Part shown: in pieces, positions 39,069 through 49,560 of the stretch
Layout: each line of letters starts with the position of its first letter
Position numbering within the stretch: the first letter of the stretch is position 1
DNA from: Okapia johnstoni
Lineage: Eukaryota > Chordata > Mammalia > Artiodactyla > Giraffidae
Reading direction: 5' to 3'
Length of the DNA: 64,000 nt
Assembly: GCA_024291935.2 (NCBI GenBank)
Contig: CM044309.1
Span: 97,489,628 to 97,553,627 of the forward strand
Notes under the pieces: generated by a model
What the model saw: the letters and a program-made list of their open reading frames with translations, nothing else
The model's database searches: none
Told to the model about the DNA's origin: nothing
Program-made: the position numbers and the translations under genes

Positions 39069-39198
39069 TGTTTAAATTTATTTATTTTCATTTTTGGCTG
39101 TGCCATGTGGCTTGTAAGATCTTAGTTCCCTGCCCTTGGCAGTAAAAGCACAGAGTCTTCACCACCAGACTACCAGGGTAGTCCCTGTTCAAATTTAT
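39069..39198 (-). mobile_element. CHR-type tRNA SINE, antisense, 13-bp duplication
   Basis: Short older SINE at 39082-39185: TTTTTGGCTGTGCCATGTGG, TGTAAGATCTTAGTTCCCTG and CTACCAGGGTAGTCCC. TGTTTAAATTTAT (39069-39081) and TGTTCAAATTTAT (39186-39198) are the target duplication with one mismatch. Confidence 0.9.
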
Positions 39199-39944
39199 AT
39201 GAAGTTTGATCCCAGAAACACTAATATGGCAACATTATTACAGCAGACCTGGCACCGAAAGCAGGAATGTTATAAAGACTGGCTCTCAATTATGAGTGAA
39301 TGTCAAGTTTCACCAGGAGCTGGCAGGGAATGGAATGTACTGGGCTGAAGTTAGCTGTCTCTCCTACCTCAGCCTCTTGATATCTCTACTTTTCCCCCTC
39401 ACATTTATAGTGCTTTGTCCTCTATCAGTATTTCAAAATTAACTTATTTAATTCTTCTTAATAATTTAATAGCTGAACTAAATGTAGGAGACAATACTGC
39501 CAAAAGAAGCAGTGAAATACAATACTTTGAGGAAGAGGATAGGAAGTACCAAAGTTCCCTCGGAGTAGCACAGAACATAGCTAGCAAATTAGACATGTGA
39601 ATTTCTTTCATGCTCTTAGAATAAATGGTTTCTTTGGAATGAAAATAGCACTGCAAACACTTGTAATCGTTTTTTATCATGACAAAGTCTTTGTTTCAGT
39701 GTATTTTCTACGTGATCTCATTCTCGTAGAAGATTAAAAATACAGACAAATTTTGACAAACTGGACAAAACAGGAAGATTTTAGGAATAAGACTATTGCA
39801 TCCAAAGAATGATCCATTTTCAATTCCTTGATCATGCAGCTCATTTTTGATGTGTTAATGTCTGCTATAAAATCAGTTACTACTTACCCCTCTGTTATTC
39901 TATTATTATCTCTACCTTCCCCAATCCCACCTCAATTCTTGCTC
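39199..39944. other. 0.75 kb without recognised element
   Basis: The 39200-39410 part is less AT-rich (GCAGACCTGGCACCGAAAGC, CACCAGGAGCTGGCAGGG). Two short overlapping ORFs near 39415-39680 on opposite strands have no known domain. Confidence 0.5.
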
Positions 39945-40012
39945 TGAGAAGAATTATTATATACACTATAAATCAATATACTTCAATAAAAATGAAATTT
40001 TAAAACTTGTTA
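39945..40012 (+). mobile_element. L1 3' end fragment, sense
   Basis: ACTATAAATCAATATACTTC followed by AATAAAAATGAAATTTTAAA is the terminal segment of artiodactyl L1 (CAATAAAAAT before the poly(A)). Very short. Confidence 0.7.
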
Positions 40013-40427
40013 AAAAGTCATTTAAATGAGAAGCCAACCTGCCTGTTCAATATAGATCCAGGAAAGCATACAATGTAGACATATAGCCAGGAGAAAAATG
40101 TGTTTCAATTTAGAAAATAAATTCCTTCATAATTACAACTACTACATATGCATGCTAAATGTCATTGTGAAATAATTTTAAGATTCATGCAACAAATTTC
40201 ACCTACAGAGATTACATTTATAATGAAATCCTTTATATTTTCCTTTGTTGTTAAATAAAATGTTATTGTAGGTAGTTTGAATGTGACTTTTATTCAAAGT
40301 TGCTACTATTATGTTATGTTAAAATGTATGAAAAATGTACTGATGGATAGAATTGCAGAAAAAAAATCGCTAATCACACCTTGAAAATATCCAGATGCTT
40401 TCATGTTTATAAATTTTCATTCACTCA

Positions 40428-40520
40428 GTCACTTTTGTTATTGACTTCATTTGATCACTGAATATTTATTGAGTGTTTATTATGTGCCAAGTAATATGAT
40501 AACTACTTGAAAGACATCAG
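40428..40520. mobile_element. Ancient mammal-wide repeat fragment
   Basis: ATCACTGAATATTTATTGAG and GTGTTTATTATGTGCCAAG match the widespread ATTTATTGAGCACCTACTATGTGCCAGGC pattern. Family not assigned. Confidence 0.45.
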
Positions 40521-41942
40521 AAAAATACAAGTCCATACACAGCTCTTTCAGCACAATTGCCATCCAACTAAGCATAAACTTCAGTTTCCAGTAACTCTTA
40601 TGTGCACGTCAATCAACCATCTTCATTTCAATTAAGATTTTCAGTTAAATATGCCAAAATTTAAAAAAAGAGACTAGAACATAGTTATTCCAACCACAAG
40701 AAGAAATAATTATGTGATATGATAGAAACACAAATCATATTAGAATATATAAATGTATCAGTCAATATGCTCTACACCTAAGTGAGTGAAAGTCACAATT
40801 ACACAATATTATGTCAAGTATATTTCAATATACAAAAGTCAAACAAATGAAAGCAAAATAAGGGGAAAGTGGGATAAATACAAATTTTTCACTAGAAAGA
40901 ATAATCCAACAGTAAAACACTGAATAATATAAACTAAAGTAATAGAGGATCTTTAAAAATTTAAAGGAGATAGAAAGAGAAATTAAATATAATGATGCAG
41001 TGCAAATACAATAGAGTAAAGCGGTCTAAAGTCTGGGAGGTCAGAGATTTGTGTCAAAGAAGGGAAGCTTGAAGTTCTTAACTCTGGTTATAGAAAAGTT
41101 TTATGAAATGAGGAGTTCAACTAGTGACTATACCTGAATTAGGGATCAAGATAAATCTTTCCTTAATGTGATAAAATTAATTATGCTTACCCCAGGCTTG
41201 TTTGTTTTTCATAAATTAACTTTTCCCTTGATAATAGAATCAGTTTGCTAAATAGTTGGAATGAAGAGAGAAAACCTCAGCATTTTTTAAAAATAATAAG
41301 CCATATCACAGGCATTCCAAAGATGATAAAATTGACAATGTATCAGATTTGAGATTATTACTTGTCTACATTTGGCAAGCATTTATGCACTCCATCCTAT
41401 TGTTTTTTCTTCTGAACACTTAACTCTTGTTCTAAAGAAACAACTCAGCATATCTTTCGAGCCAACTTACTACAACTGGATTTTGATGGATATTCAAGTA
41501 GAAAAATAACCTGGGAACAACATTCTTGTCTGACAAAATTATGGTCAACTTATCTGGTAAGTGGAAAGTAAAAAAGCTGATTGTTCCAAAGGAAAATTAT
41601 ATCAGTGCCATTTCATCAATTCCCAATTATTTGTTCTCCCACCTAGTTAAGTATGGAGAATGTACTGATTGCACAATAAATGTAAAGGGTTAGGTTATCG
41701 TTATTATGAAAATACAAGTATTTTGTCTAGAAAGTGCATCCTAGTAAAAAATATACATATGTAAGATTAAGTATATAAATAATATTTAAAAATAGTATTT
41801 CATTGGAAAAAATGAAGTGTAAGCATTTAGGTTATATCTTTATATGAGAGAAAAGAGTTAAGTGATTATCTAAATTTTATATAATGATATGATTTTATTT
41901 CAGCACTTTGAAACATAAAAATATCTTATCAAAAGAAAACAT
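40521..41942. other. 1.4 kb without recognised element
   Basis: A- and T-rich with no gene or repeat recognised. Confidence 0.55.
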
Positions 41943-42083
41943 AAACACTAATTTGAAGAGATATATGGACTCCTCTGATCACTGCAGCTTTAATCACAAG
42001 AGCAAAAAAATGGAAGCAACCTATCAATAGATTGATGCATAAAGAAGATTTGTGTACACACACACACACACTCACACACACAC
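41943..42083 (+). mobile_element. L1 ORF2 end fragment with (AC)n
   Basis: AACACTAATTTGAAGAGATA, ATCACTGCAGCTTTAATCAC and AATGGAAGCAACCTATCAAT are L1 ORF2 C-terminal coding sequence in sense. An AC repeat (42056-42083) has grown at the position of the native GTGTATATATACACAATGG segment. BovB follows immediately. Confidence 0.88.
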
Positions 42084-42089
42084 ATATCA

Positions 42090-42579
42090 AATTCTCAACA
42101 TCCTTTGGATCATAGAAAAAGAAAGATTATTTCAGAAAAATATCTACTTGTGCCTCATTGACTACGCTAAAGTCTTTGACTTTGTGGATCACAACAAACT
42201 AGAAAATTCTTAAAGAGATGGTAATACCAGACCACCTACCTGCCTCCTGGGAAACCTTTATGCTGGTCAAGAAGCAACAGCTAGAACTGGTCATGGAACA
42301 ACAGACATTCAAAATTGGGGAAGAAGTACTTCAAGGTTGTATATTATCATCCTGTTTATTTAAAGTACATGCAGAGTACATCATGCTAAATGCTGGGCTG
42401 AATGAATCACAAGTTGGAATCAAGATTGCTGAGAGAATTACCATAATCTCAGATATGCAGATGGTTACTACCCTAATGGTAGAAAGCAAAGAACTAAAGA
42501 GCTTCTTGATGAAGGTGAAGGAGGAGAGTGAAAAAGCTCATTTAAAATGCAATGTTAATAAGTTCATGGTATCCAGTCC
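42090..42579 (+). mobile_element. BovB LINE, 5' part (split by LTR)
   Basis: Sense BovB from TTCTCAACATCCTTTGGATC through the motif-A region and up to ATGGTATCCAGTCC, where a solo LTR interrupts it. The BovB resumes at 43101. Confidence 0.95.
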
Positions 42580-43105
42580 TGTGTTGCTGATCCAGCTCAC
42601 AGAGCCAATCATCTTGCTGTTCACACTGTCTGCCCTGTTCGCTGAACCAGGGTAGGCAAGGTGCGAGCCAAGAGGCTGGAAGAAGATGCGGGGAGCCATA
42701 GGAACTGCAGGCATGTTTATTCTCTCCTGGCTGGAATGGTACCCATAACACAGCCTCTCTCCTGGCTGACACAGCAGCCAGAGTAGCAGCCACAACATAA
42801 CCAAAACAGAGCCATAAAGGAGCCATAACGGAGCCATAACATAACCTCACATGACAGAACCATGATATTGCTCCAACATAGCCCCAATGTAGCAGACGTC
42901 AGGGCTTTCGTGATGAAGCTCATACAGGTGTACTGCACAAAGCCCGTGACCAAGCAAATACCACATGATGCACATGCACAGTGCTATAGTGATCTCAGCT
43001 GTTACATAATCATAATTTATAAAACAGGGGGCAAGAGTGACAGCCTGTGGGGTGAGAGAGCCTGACTGCACCATCTTCGCTAATTTGTTCTTTCCCTACA
43101 GGTCC
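42575..43105 (-). mobile_element. Solo LTR of an endogenous retrovirus, in BovB
   Basis: A 521-bp block (42580-43100) foreign to BovB, starting TG and ending CA, flanked by AGTCC (42575-42579) and GGTCC (43101-43105); ancestral BovB has one such copy, so this is a 5-bp target duplication with one change. I read it on the minus strand because an AATAAA signal lies at 42721-42716, about 135 bp before the 3' end, as expected for R-U5. Three 11-bp GAGCCATAA-type units at 42810-42841 resemble U3 repeats. No viral gene is present. Retroviral class is not determined. Confidence 0.85.
42810..42841. repeat. Three 11-bp tandem units in the LTR
   Basis: GAGCCATAAAG, GAGCCATAACG and GAGCCATAAC in tandem. 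Short tandem units like this are common in LTR U3 regions; any enhancer role is inference. Confidence 0.85.
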
Positions 43106-43743
43106 CATTACTTCATGGCAAATAGATAGGGAAAAAATGGAAACAGTAACAAACTTTATTTTCTTGGGCTCAAAAATCACTGTGGATGGTGACTGCAAGC
43201 CATGAAATTAAAAGATGCTTGCTCCTTGGAAGAAAAGCTACAACAAGCCTAGACAGGATATTAGAAAGCAGAGATAGCACTTTGCCAACAAAGGTCCATA
43301 TAGTCAAAGCTATGGTTTTTCCAGGAGCCATGTAGTTGTGAGAGTTGGATCTTACAGAAGGTTGAGCACCAAACTGATGCTTTCAAACTGTGCTGCTGGA
43401 GAAGACTCTTGAGAGTCCCTTGGACAGCAAGAAGATCAAACCAGTCAATCTTAAAGGAAATCAACCCTGAATATTCATTGGAAGGACTGATGCTGAAACA
43501 GAAGCTCCAATACTTTGGCCACCTGATGCAAAGAGCTTGACTCACTGGAAAAGACCCTGATGCTGGGAAAGACTGAGGGCAGGAGGAGAAGGGGACAACA
43601 GGAAATGAAATGGTTGGAAGGCATCACTGACTAAATGAACGTAAGTTTGAGCAAACTCTGGGAGATAGTGAAAGACAGTGAAGCCTGTTGTGCTGCAGCT
43701 CATGGGGCTGCAAAGAATCAGACACGAATGAGTGATTGAACAA
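43101..43743 (+). mobile_element. BovB LINE, 3' part (split by LTR)
   Basis: Continues the BovB from GGTCCCATTACTTCATGG to the 3' terminal GACACGAATGAGTGATTGAA. In total this BovB is about 1.13 kb without the LTR. Confidence 0.95.
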
Positions 43744-43872
43744 TGTGGGATGATGGATGCTCCCTAAACTTACTATGGTAATCATTTCACAATGTATGTC
43801 AAATCATTATACTATACACCTTAAACCTACATAGTGTTACATGTCAATTATATCTCAATAAAACTGAAGACA
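43744..43872 (+). mobile_element. L1 (L1MA-like) 3' end, sense
   Basis: GGGATGATGGATGCTCCC, GGTAATCATTTCACAATGTA, ACACCTTAAACC and GTCAATTATATCTCAATAAA are the terminal 130 bp of an L1MA-type element. It may be the 3' end of the L1 seen before the BovB at 41943, with the L1 sequence between lost. Confidence 0.88.
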
Positions 43873-44085
43873 CAACATGAAAAATAAAAGTTCACTTCAG
43901 ATTATCTAATATATCCAGTTATTTTGGAAGGCCTAAATTTAGCTAATATTATCCATACAGTGTCTAAAGACTTTTAAAAATGATTTTCTTGTTATATATA
44001 AGTTCTTCCTTTGGAAGAAACATTACAAACTTTATTTTATTTACTTTATACTTAAATTAAATCACGTTTTAAAGTATAGTTATAA

Positions 44086-44321
44086 GTCCTTTTGGCTTCC
44101 CAGTTGGTGCAAGGGTAAAAAACCCACCTACCAATACAGGAGATGGAAGAGACACAGGTTCAATCTCTGGGTAAGGAAGATCCCCTGGAGGAGGGCATGG
44201 CAACCCACTCCAGTATTCTTGCCTGGGAAATCCCTTGAACAGAGGAGCCTGACGGGCTACAGTCCATGGGGTCGCAAAGAGTTGGACACGAATGAGCATG
44301 CACACATGCATATGTCCTTTT
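44086..44321 (+). mobile_element. BovA-type SINE, sense, 8-bp duplication
   Basis: GGCTTCCCAGTTGGTGCAAG head to GGACACGAATGAGCATGCAC end (44094-44313). GTCCTTTT at 44086-44093 and 44314-44321 is the target duplication. Confidence 0.95.
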
Positions 44322-44587
44322 TAATTACAGAAGTTCTATGTCTTGAATGAGGGAAAGTGTTGTCTGATTCACCTCAAATACTGAAGATCTGTCCTCATGG
44401 GCACATAAACTTCAGGATTTTGGCTATACTCTTACTTAGGCACTTACTTTCTCCCTTGTTTAGTTCTTACTGCCATTTCCATGCTCTTTTTAAAGCTTTG
44501 CATTCTTCCCTGCAACGTTGTAGAGACTTAGAACTGCCCTATAGTATTTCTTTGTTCACTCTTTAAAATAGCTATTGGTTAAATTTT

Positions 44588-44795
44588 GCTTCCCAGTCTC
44601 AGATGGTAAAGAACTTTCCTGCAATGCAAGATACCCAGGTTTGATCCCTGGGTCAGGAAGATCCCCTGGAGAAGGGAATGGCAACCTACTCCAGAGTTCT
44701 TGCTTGGAGATTTCCAGGGACAGGGGAGCCTAGCAGTCTAAAGTCCATGGGGTCACAAAGAATTAAACACAACTGAGTGACTAACACACAAAAAC
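44588..44795 (+). mobile_element. BovA-type SINE, sense
   Basis: GCTTCCCAGTCTCAGATGG head, GATCCCTGGGTCAGGAAGAT, GGGAATGGCAACCTACTCC and a decayed ACACAACTGAGTGAC end. No clear target duplication. Confidence 0.95.
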
Positions 44796-45996
44796 ATCTT
44801 TTAAGTAAAAGGTTTTCACTGCGGCATATTTAAACATGATTTTAAAAATGGACTGTGTTAAAGAACTCTTGGTTCCCACTTCTAGCCTATCAGTCAATGG
44901 AAGGGTAGAAAGTCAATTTTAATGACAATTCTGAATTAAATTTTCTTTCTATTATTAGCTCTCTCATACTTTTATTAAATAAAAACATTTCTAAATAGCC
45001 CATTTCTTTGTAAAAAAAATTTTATAAACAAAAGTCATAAAATGCACTCGTGAGAGTCATGGGGAAAATAGAAAAAATGTCTGAAAGATGCATATTTTTA
45101 TAGAAAAGAGTGGACAATTAAAGTGAAATGACTAGGGAGAACATATGTCTGACATAATAAAAATCTGAATTTAAGGCTCCATAAAATGATATCGATTATT
45201 TTGAGATGTATATGGTAGTCTAAGACTAATTAAATAAATTCTGATCAGTTATATTGCAAATATAAAGATTATTTAATATTTGCATAGGTAAAGTTTCAAG
45301 TAAAAAGTAAGCATGTCTTTTTTATTTTATAATATTAATACACAGCACACTTTGAAAGTTGATGGTAAAGCAAATAACAATTCATGTATGAATTAATTTA
45401 AGCAGAATAAATAACAGGAGAGTCTAATATACATATATTCAGACACTGATATATTTGAGTCCATTTTATTTTTTTAAATAATTCAAAGGCAAAGATATAT
45501 TTAGGGATAATGCACCCTTTTACCTGCCTTCTGCTATGAAGAACAAGAAGCCTTTTTCAAATAGATGGATGTAAAACAGAAACATTATTGCATATAGCAG
45601 GATGTTCCAATGAAGGACAAGTATCTGATATGGTAAATTTGGTACCCTGTTTCTTGGTAATTCTCTATTTCACCATGTTTTATCATGCTAGCACTGCCTC
45701 AGATTCATTGTTTTCATGTTTGCAAGATGGCTATTATCATAACCTAGGACAACTGGCTGTTTTTCACATCTATAGCGATAAGATGAAAGTTATTTTTTCC
45801 ATTTGCATCAAACCAATATAAGACATGTACCAACCTTTAATTAGTAATATTTATCTTTGAAATACCCTATTCTATATCCTAATTCAACTTGGCCTCTTTC
45901 TACATTAATTACAAACAAGTATATAGACTGATCAGGACCTGCCTCTGGACTGGAGGATGACTTTAGCATGCTATGATATACAGTGAGTCTATATCA
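44796..45996. other. 1.2 kb without recognised element
   Basis: AT-rich. A 77-codon ORF at 45588-45821 has no recognisable domain; its surroundings may be an old repeat. Confidence 0.55.
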
Positions 45997-46474
45997 TTGT
46001 TGTCCAGTGGCTAAGTCGTGTCTGACTCCTTGCAACCCCATGGACTGAAGCACACCAGGTTTCCCTGTTCTTCACTATCTTCCTGAGTTTAATCAAATTC
46101 ATGTCCATTGAGTCAGTGATACTATCTAACCATCTCATCCTCTGCTGCCCCCTCCTCTTTTCGCCTTCAATCTTTCCCAGCATCAGGGTTGTTTCCATGA
46201 GGTTGGCTCTTCACATCAGGTGGCTGAAGTACTGGAGCTTCAGCTTCAGCATCATTCTTTCCAGTGAATATTCAGGGTTGATTTGTTTGATCTCCTTGCT
46301 GTCCAAGGGACTCTCAAGAGTCTTCTGTAGCACCAAAATTTGAAAGCATCATTTCCTCAGCGCTCAGCTTTCTTTATGGTCCAACTCTCACATCCGTACA
46401 TGACTATTAAAAAAACATAGATTTGACTACTTTGTTGGCAAAGTGATGTCTCTGCTTTTTAATATGCTGTCTAG
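45997..46474 (-). mobile_element. BovB LINE, 3' part, antisense (split by stub)
   Basis: Antisense BovB from TTGTTGTCCAGTGGCTAAG through CCTTCAATCTTTCCCAGC to AATATGCTGTCTAGG, where a BOV-A2 stub is inserted. Confidence 0.95.
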
Positions 46475-46526
46475 GGGTCGCACAGAGTTGGACACAACTG
46501 AAGCGACTTAGCAGCAGCAGCAGCAG
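46475..46526 (+). mobile_element. 52-bp BOV-A2 3' stub inside BovB
   Basis: Only GGTCGCACAGAGTTGGACAC, AACTGAAGCGACTTAGC and the (GCA)n tail are present. It interrupts BovB between CTAGG and GTTTGTCATAG, which are adjacent in other BovB copies (CTAGGTTGGTCATAAC at 28837 on). Only a GG/AGG overlap is seen, with no normal target duplication. Confidence 0.93.
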
Positions 46527-47130
46527 GTTTGTCATAGCTGTTCTTCCAAGGAGCAAGCATAATTTAATTGCATGGCTGCTGTCACCATCTATAGTGATTT
46601 TGGAGACAAAGAAAATAAAATCTGTCACTGCTTATACTTTTTCCCTTTCCATTTGCCACAAAGTGATGAGAACTGATGTCATGATCTTAGCTTTTCTAAC
46701 ATTGAATTTTAAGTCAGCTTTTTCACTCTCCTATTTAATCCTCATCAAGTGGCTCTTTAGTTCCTCTTCACTTTCTGCCCTTAGAGTGGTATCATCTGCA
46801 TATATGAGATTATTGATATTTCTCCCAGCAATCTTGATTCCAGCTTGTGAGTCATCCAGCACAGCATTTCACATGGTGTATTCTGGATATAAGCTAAATA
46901 AGCAGGGTGACAATATACAGCCTTGAAATATTCCTTTCCCAATTTTGAATCAGTCTTCTGTTCTGTGTCCATTTCTAACCATACAGGTTTCTCAGGAGGC
47001 AGGTAAGGTGGTCTGGTATTCTCATCTCTTTAAGAATTTTCCAGTTTGTTGTGATCCACACAGTCAAAGGTTTTAGTGTATTCAATGAAGTAGAAGTTGA
47101 TGTCTTTCTGGAATTCTCTTGATTTCTCTA
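46527..47130 (-). mobile_element. BovB LINE, 5' part of truncated copy, antisense
   Basis: Continues to GAATTCTCTTGATTTCTC. On the minus strand the RT box near 46783-46808 still reads NLIYADDTT, but stops and frameshifts break the ORF around it. The whole BovB spans 45997-47130. Confidence 0.93.
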
Positions 47131-48255
47131 AGAGAGCTCAATTGATGAAATCAAGATTCTTTTGAGAAGAAGGAGAGGAAACTAAATGTCAGTTTAGCAA
47201 GTGATAACATCTCCTTCAAAAGGAATTTTAGTTCTTTGTAGTAAAGAAAACACTGATTAAAGTGACTTGGGTGGAAATAAAGAGATTTCATAAGTTTCTG
47301 ACATTTGCAAATAATTGCAATATATTGTCAGGGATGTTTAACTTTTTACTCTTTGCTTAATAAATATATTTTTTGCCACTTAACACGTGTTGGGGGCTCA
47401 TAGATAATGGCCATCAAAGATGACATCTTAGCACAGATCAGAGGAGCAGTAGGAAATGTACACAGCAGAATATGGTATTTAAGATGCTAATCTGAGACCA
47501 CATCTTCTGTAAAATCACTTCAGTGAGCATACTCCAGTATCTTTGTTGGCCAACTCCATTCCAGCTGGCCATCTTCAGTGATGTGGTTAGTCATCCCAGT
47601 TGAATTCCTCATCTGGACACCACCACCGATTTACCCTACTTCCTCACTGCATGGGCTGCTGGCCCAGGCTTAGGGATCTACCTCAGGACATGTACTCAAG
47701 AAAACTGGTTTTAAAACTAAGCCTCTGTGTTGAAACTAAGCTTGAAACTAAGTTTAAACTTTTTTTTTAAAAAAAGTATATCTAAGCATACTGACCAGAA
47801 ATGGAAAATAAGCCTCTGTGCAATTAGATAGTGGAAAAAAAAATGATTTGCAATGACAAGCCACAATACAAGACACTTAATTTTGATGTTATTTGTTTCC
47901 CTGACTGTAATGTTTCCTGAACCTTGACCTCATTACTGTCCTTTCATTTCTCAAGCCACATAAATATCATTTTACTAAATTAACCTTTTTGCTTAAATTA
48001 TCATGAGTCCTGCTTCTATGACTTCTAATGAATTGATTCCCAAGTAATATAGGCCAGATGTGCAAGTAACTATTATTATATTTGTGATGCACTTCGGGGC
48101 TTTCCCATGATGGAATATTAGGTGTGAAAGTTAATTTAAGCTACACTTAAGGAGCAATCAGGGCCTATTCAGATAATCCCAATCCAGCAATATGCATCTA
48201 TGAATTAATCACAAAGGCCCACACTCAGGGAAGGCTATACTCAGAAGTACAGACA
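47131..48255. other. 1.1 kb without recognised element
   Basis: The 47380-47720 part is less AT-rich (CCAACTCCATTCCAGCTGG, GGACACCACCACCG, GGGCTGCTGGCCCAGGC) and has no repeat signature I know. No long ORF. Confidence 0.5.
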
Positions 48256-48456
48256 GTTTCTGACTTGTGATGCTTCGACTTACAGTTTTTTCCAGTTTAC
48301 AGTGGTACATTATGCATTCAGTAGAAATTCCATTTTGAATTTTGACCATTTCCATCACTAGTGACAGGCCCTATGATGTTCTCTGGTGATGCTAGGCAAT
48401 GCAGCTCCCAGTTAGCCCCATGATCAGGAGGGTAAGCAACTGATACAGTTACAACC

Positions 48457-48460
<4 letters not shown>
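48256..48460. mobile_element. Ancient DNA-transposon-like repeat, left half
   Basis: TGACTTGTGATGCTTCGACT, CATTCAGTAGAAATTCCATT, CAGCTCCCAGTTAGCCCC and GGTAAGCAACTGATACAG follow in order a mammal-wide repeat consensus that I know by its CGACTTACGATG motifs. I think it belongs to the Tigger-type DNA transposons, but the subfamily is not certain. Continues at 48708. Confidence 0.7.

Positions 48461-48496
<36 letters not shown>
48461..48496. repeat. (TG)18 microsatellite at SINE 3' end
   Basis: Thirty-six bases of pure TG immediately before the 3' end of an antisense SINE. Confidence 0.98.
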
Positions 48497-48501
<5 letters not shown>

Positions 48502-48707
48502 GCTTCAGTCGTGTCTGACTCTTTGCGACCCTATGGACTGTAGCCCACCAGGCTCCTCTGTCCATGGGGATTCTCCAGGCAGGAAATCTGGAGTGGGTTG
48601 CCATGCTCTCCTCCAGGGGATCTTCCTAACTCAGGGATCAAAACTGCATCTCCTGCAGCTCCCGCACTACAGGCAGATTCTTTACTGCTGAGACACCTGG
48701 GAAGCCC
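48497..48707 (-). mobile_element. BovA-type SINE, antisense
   Basis: CTGTCGCTTCAGTCGTGTCT to CACCTGGGAAGCCC. With its (TG)n it splits the older repeat. CCACTCTGT before and CCACTAACTGT after could be an eroded target duplication. Confidence 0.95.
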
Positions 48708-48930
48708 ACTAACTGTACCCAGACAAATACTCTGTTTTTCACTTACAGTATTGTGTTCAACAAATTACTTGAGATATTCAACATTTCATTATAAAAAAGT
48801 CTTTCTGTTAGATGATTTTGCCCAGCTGTTGACAAATGTAAGTATTCTGAGCATGTTTAATGTAGGCTAGACTAAAGTGGGGTATTTGGTAGGTTAAGTG
48901 TATTAAATACATGTTTTACTTAAAGTATTT
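48708..48930. mobile_element. Ancient DNA-transposon-like repeat, right half
   Basis: CTGTTTTTCACTTACAGTAT, TTACTTGAGATATTCAACAT, TTAGATGATTTTGCCCAGCT and TTAAGTGTATTAAATACATG continue the same consensus in order from the left half. Confidence 0.75.
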
Positions 48931-49396
48931 TCAGGTTGTTATCATATTCTAACTGTGGAAAGAGCTGTAATTACTATAAGTCCTTCAGCTATACATGCCA
49001 TATAAGTTTGCTAAAATCCAAAGAAGATAAAAGTGAATTTCAAAACTCATCTGGCTCTAATGTTTTGGATTAAAAAGAAATGGACATGTATTTAAAGACA
49101 TAGTACATTTTTCCAATCACATTTCTTAAGGTAGTTGTTAACATAATAACATAAATATAACATAATAACATAAACAGAACATTTATAGCTCCTATCTTAT
49201 CCATACAGTAGTATTTCAGTTTCTGTCTCTCTTAAGAGTGAATAGGTAAATAATTGACTAGTTCAGGTTAAGGGATTGTAGCTAAAAGTGACATGCTTAC
49301 TTCTGGGCCTAGCATTTACCCCCTCCGCTCCCGCCCCCACCCCCAGCCAACTTTGGTGTGGGCACAAACAATACTGGAAATAGAGGTGGCCCCAAC
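48931..49396. other. 0.47 kb without recognised element
   Basis: Contains two copies of ACATAATAACATAAA (49141-49155, 49160-49174; 19-bp period) and a C-rich patch at 49319-49346 (CTCCCGCCCCCACCCCC-like). Confidence 0.55.
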
Positions 49397-49560
49397 AACA
49401 CGTGTCCCCTGGGGATCTCCCTGGTGGTCCAGTGGTTAAGACTTTATGCTTCCAATGCAGGGATGTGTGATGGATCCCTAGTCTGGGAACTAAGAACCCA
49501 CATGCCTGCCAAGTGGTGCAGCCAAAATCAAAACAAAACAAGACAAAAAACATGTGTTCC
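49397..49560 (+). mobile_element. CHR-type tRNA SINE, sense, with duplication
   Basis: SINE at 49409-49548: CTCCCTGGTGGTCCAGTGG, TTAAGACTTTATGCTTCC, GGGAACTAAGAACCCACATG and GTGCAGCCAAAATC with an A-rich tail. AACACGTGTCCC (49397-49408) and AACATGTGTTCC (49549-49560) are the duplication with two C/T changes. Confidence 0.93.

Larger units (their letters stand above)
42130..43640 (+). pseudogene. BovB reverse-transcriptase ORF remnant with LTR inserted
   Basis: Degenerate BovB ORF. Motif A is near 42155-42195, reading IDYAKVFDFVDHN, with catalytic Asp kept. The YADD box at about 42453-42467 reads YADG followed by a frameshift (AGATATGCAGATGGTTACTA), so the catalytic pair is broken. The C-terminal half after the LTR (43110-43640) has stops, for example in CCATGTAGTTGTGAGAG near 43330. 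Non-functional. Confidence 0.9.

Noticed and set aside
42538..42953. Overlapping minus-strand ORFs rich in Leu, Trp and Cys
   Set aside because: They read through a solo LTR and its 11-bp tandem units into BovB sequence; no viral or host domain is seen.
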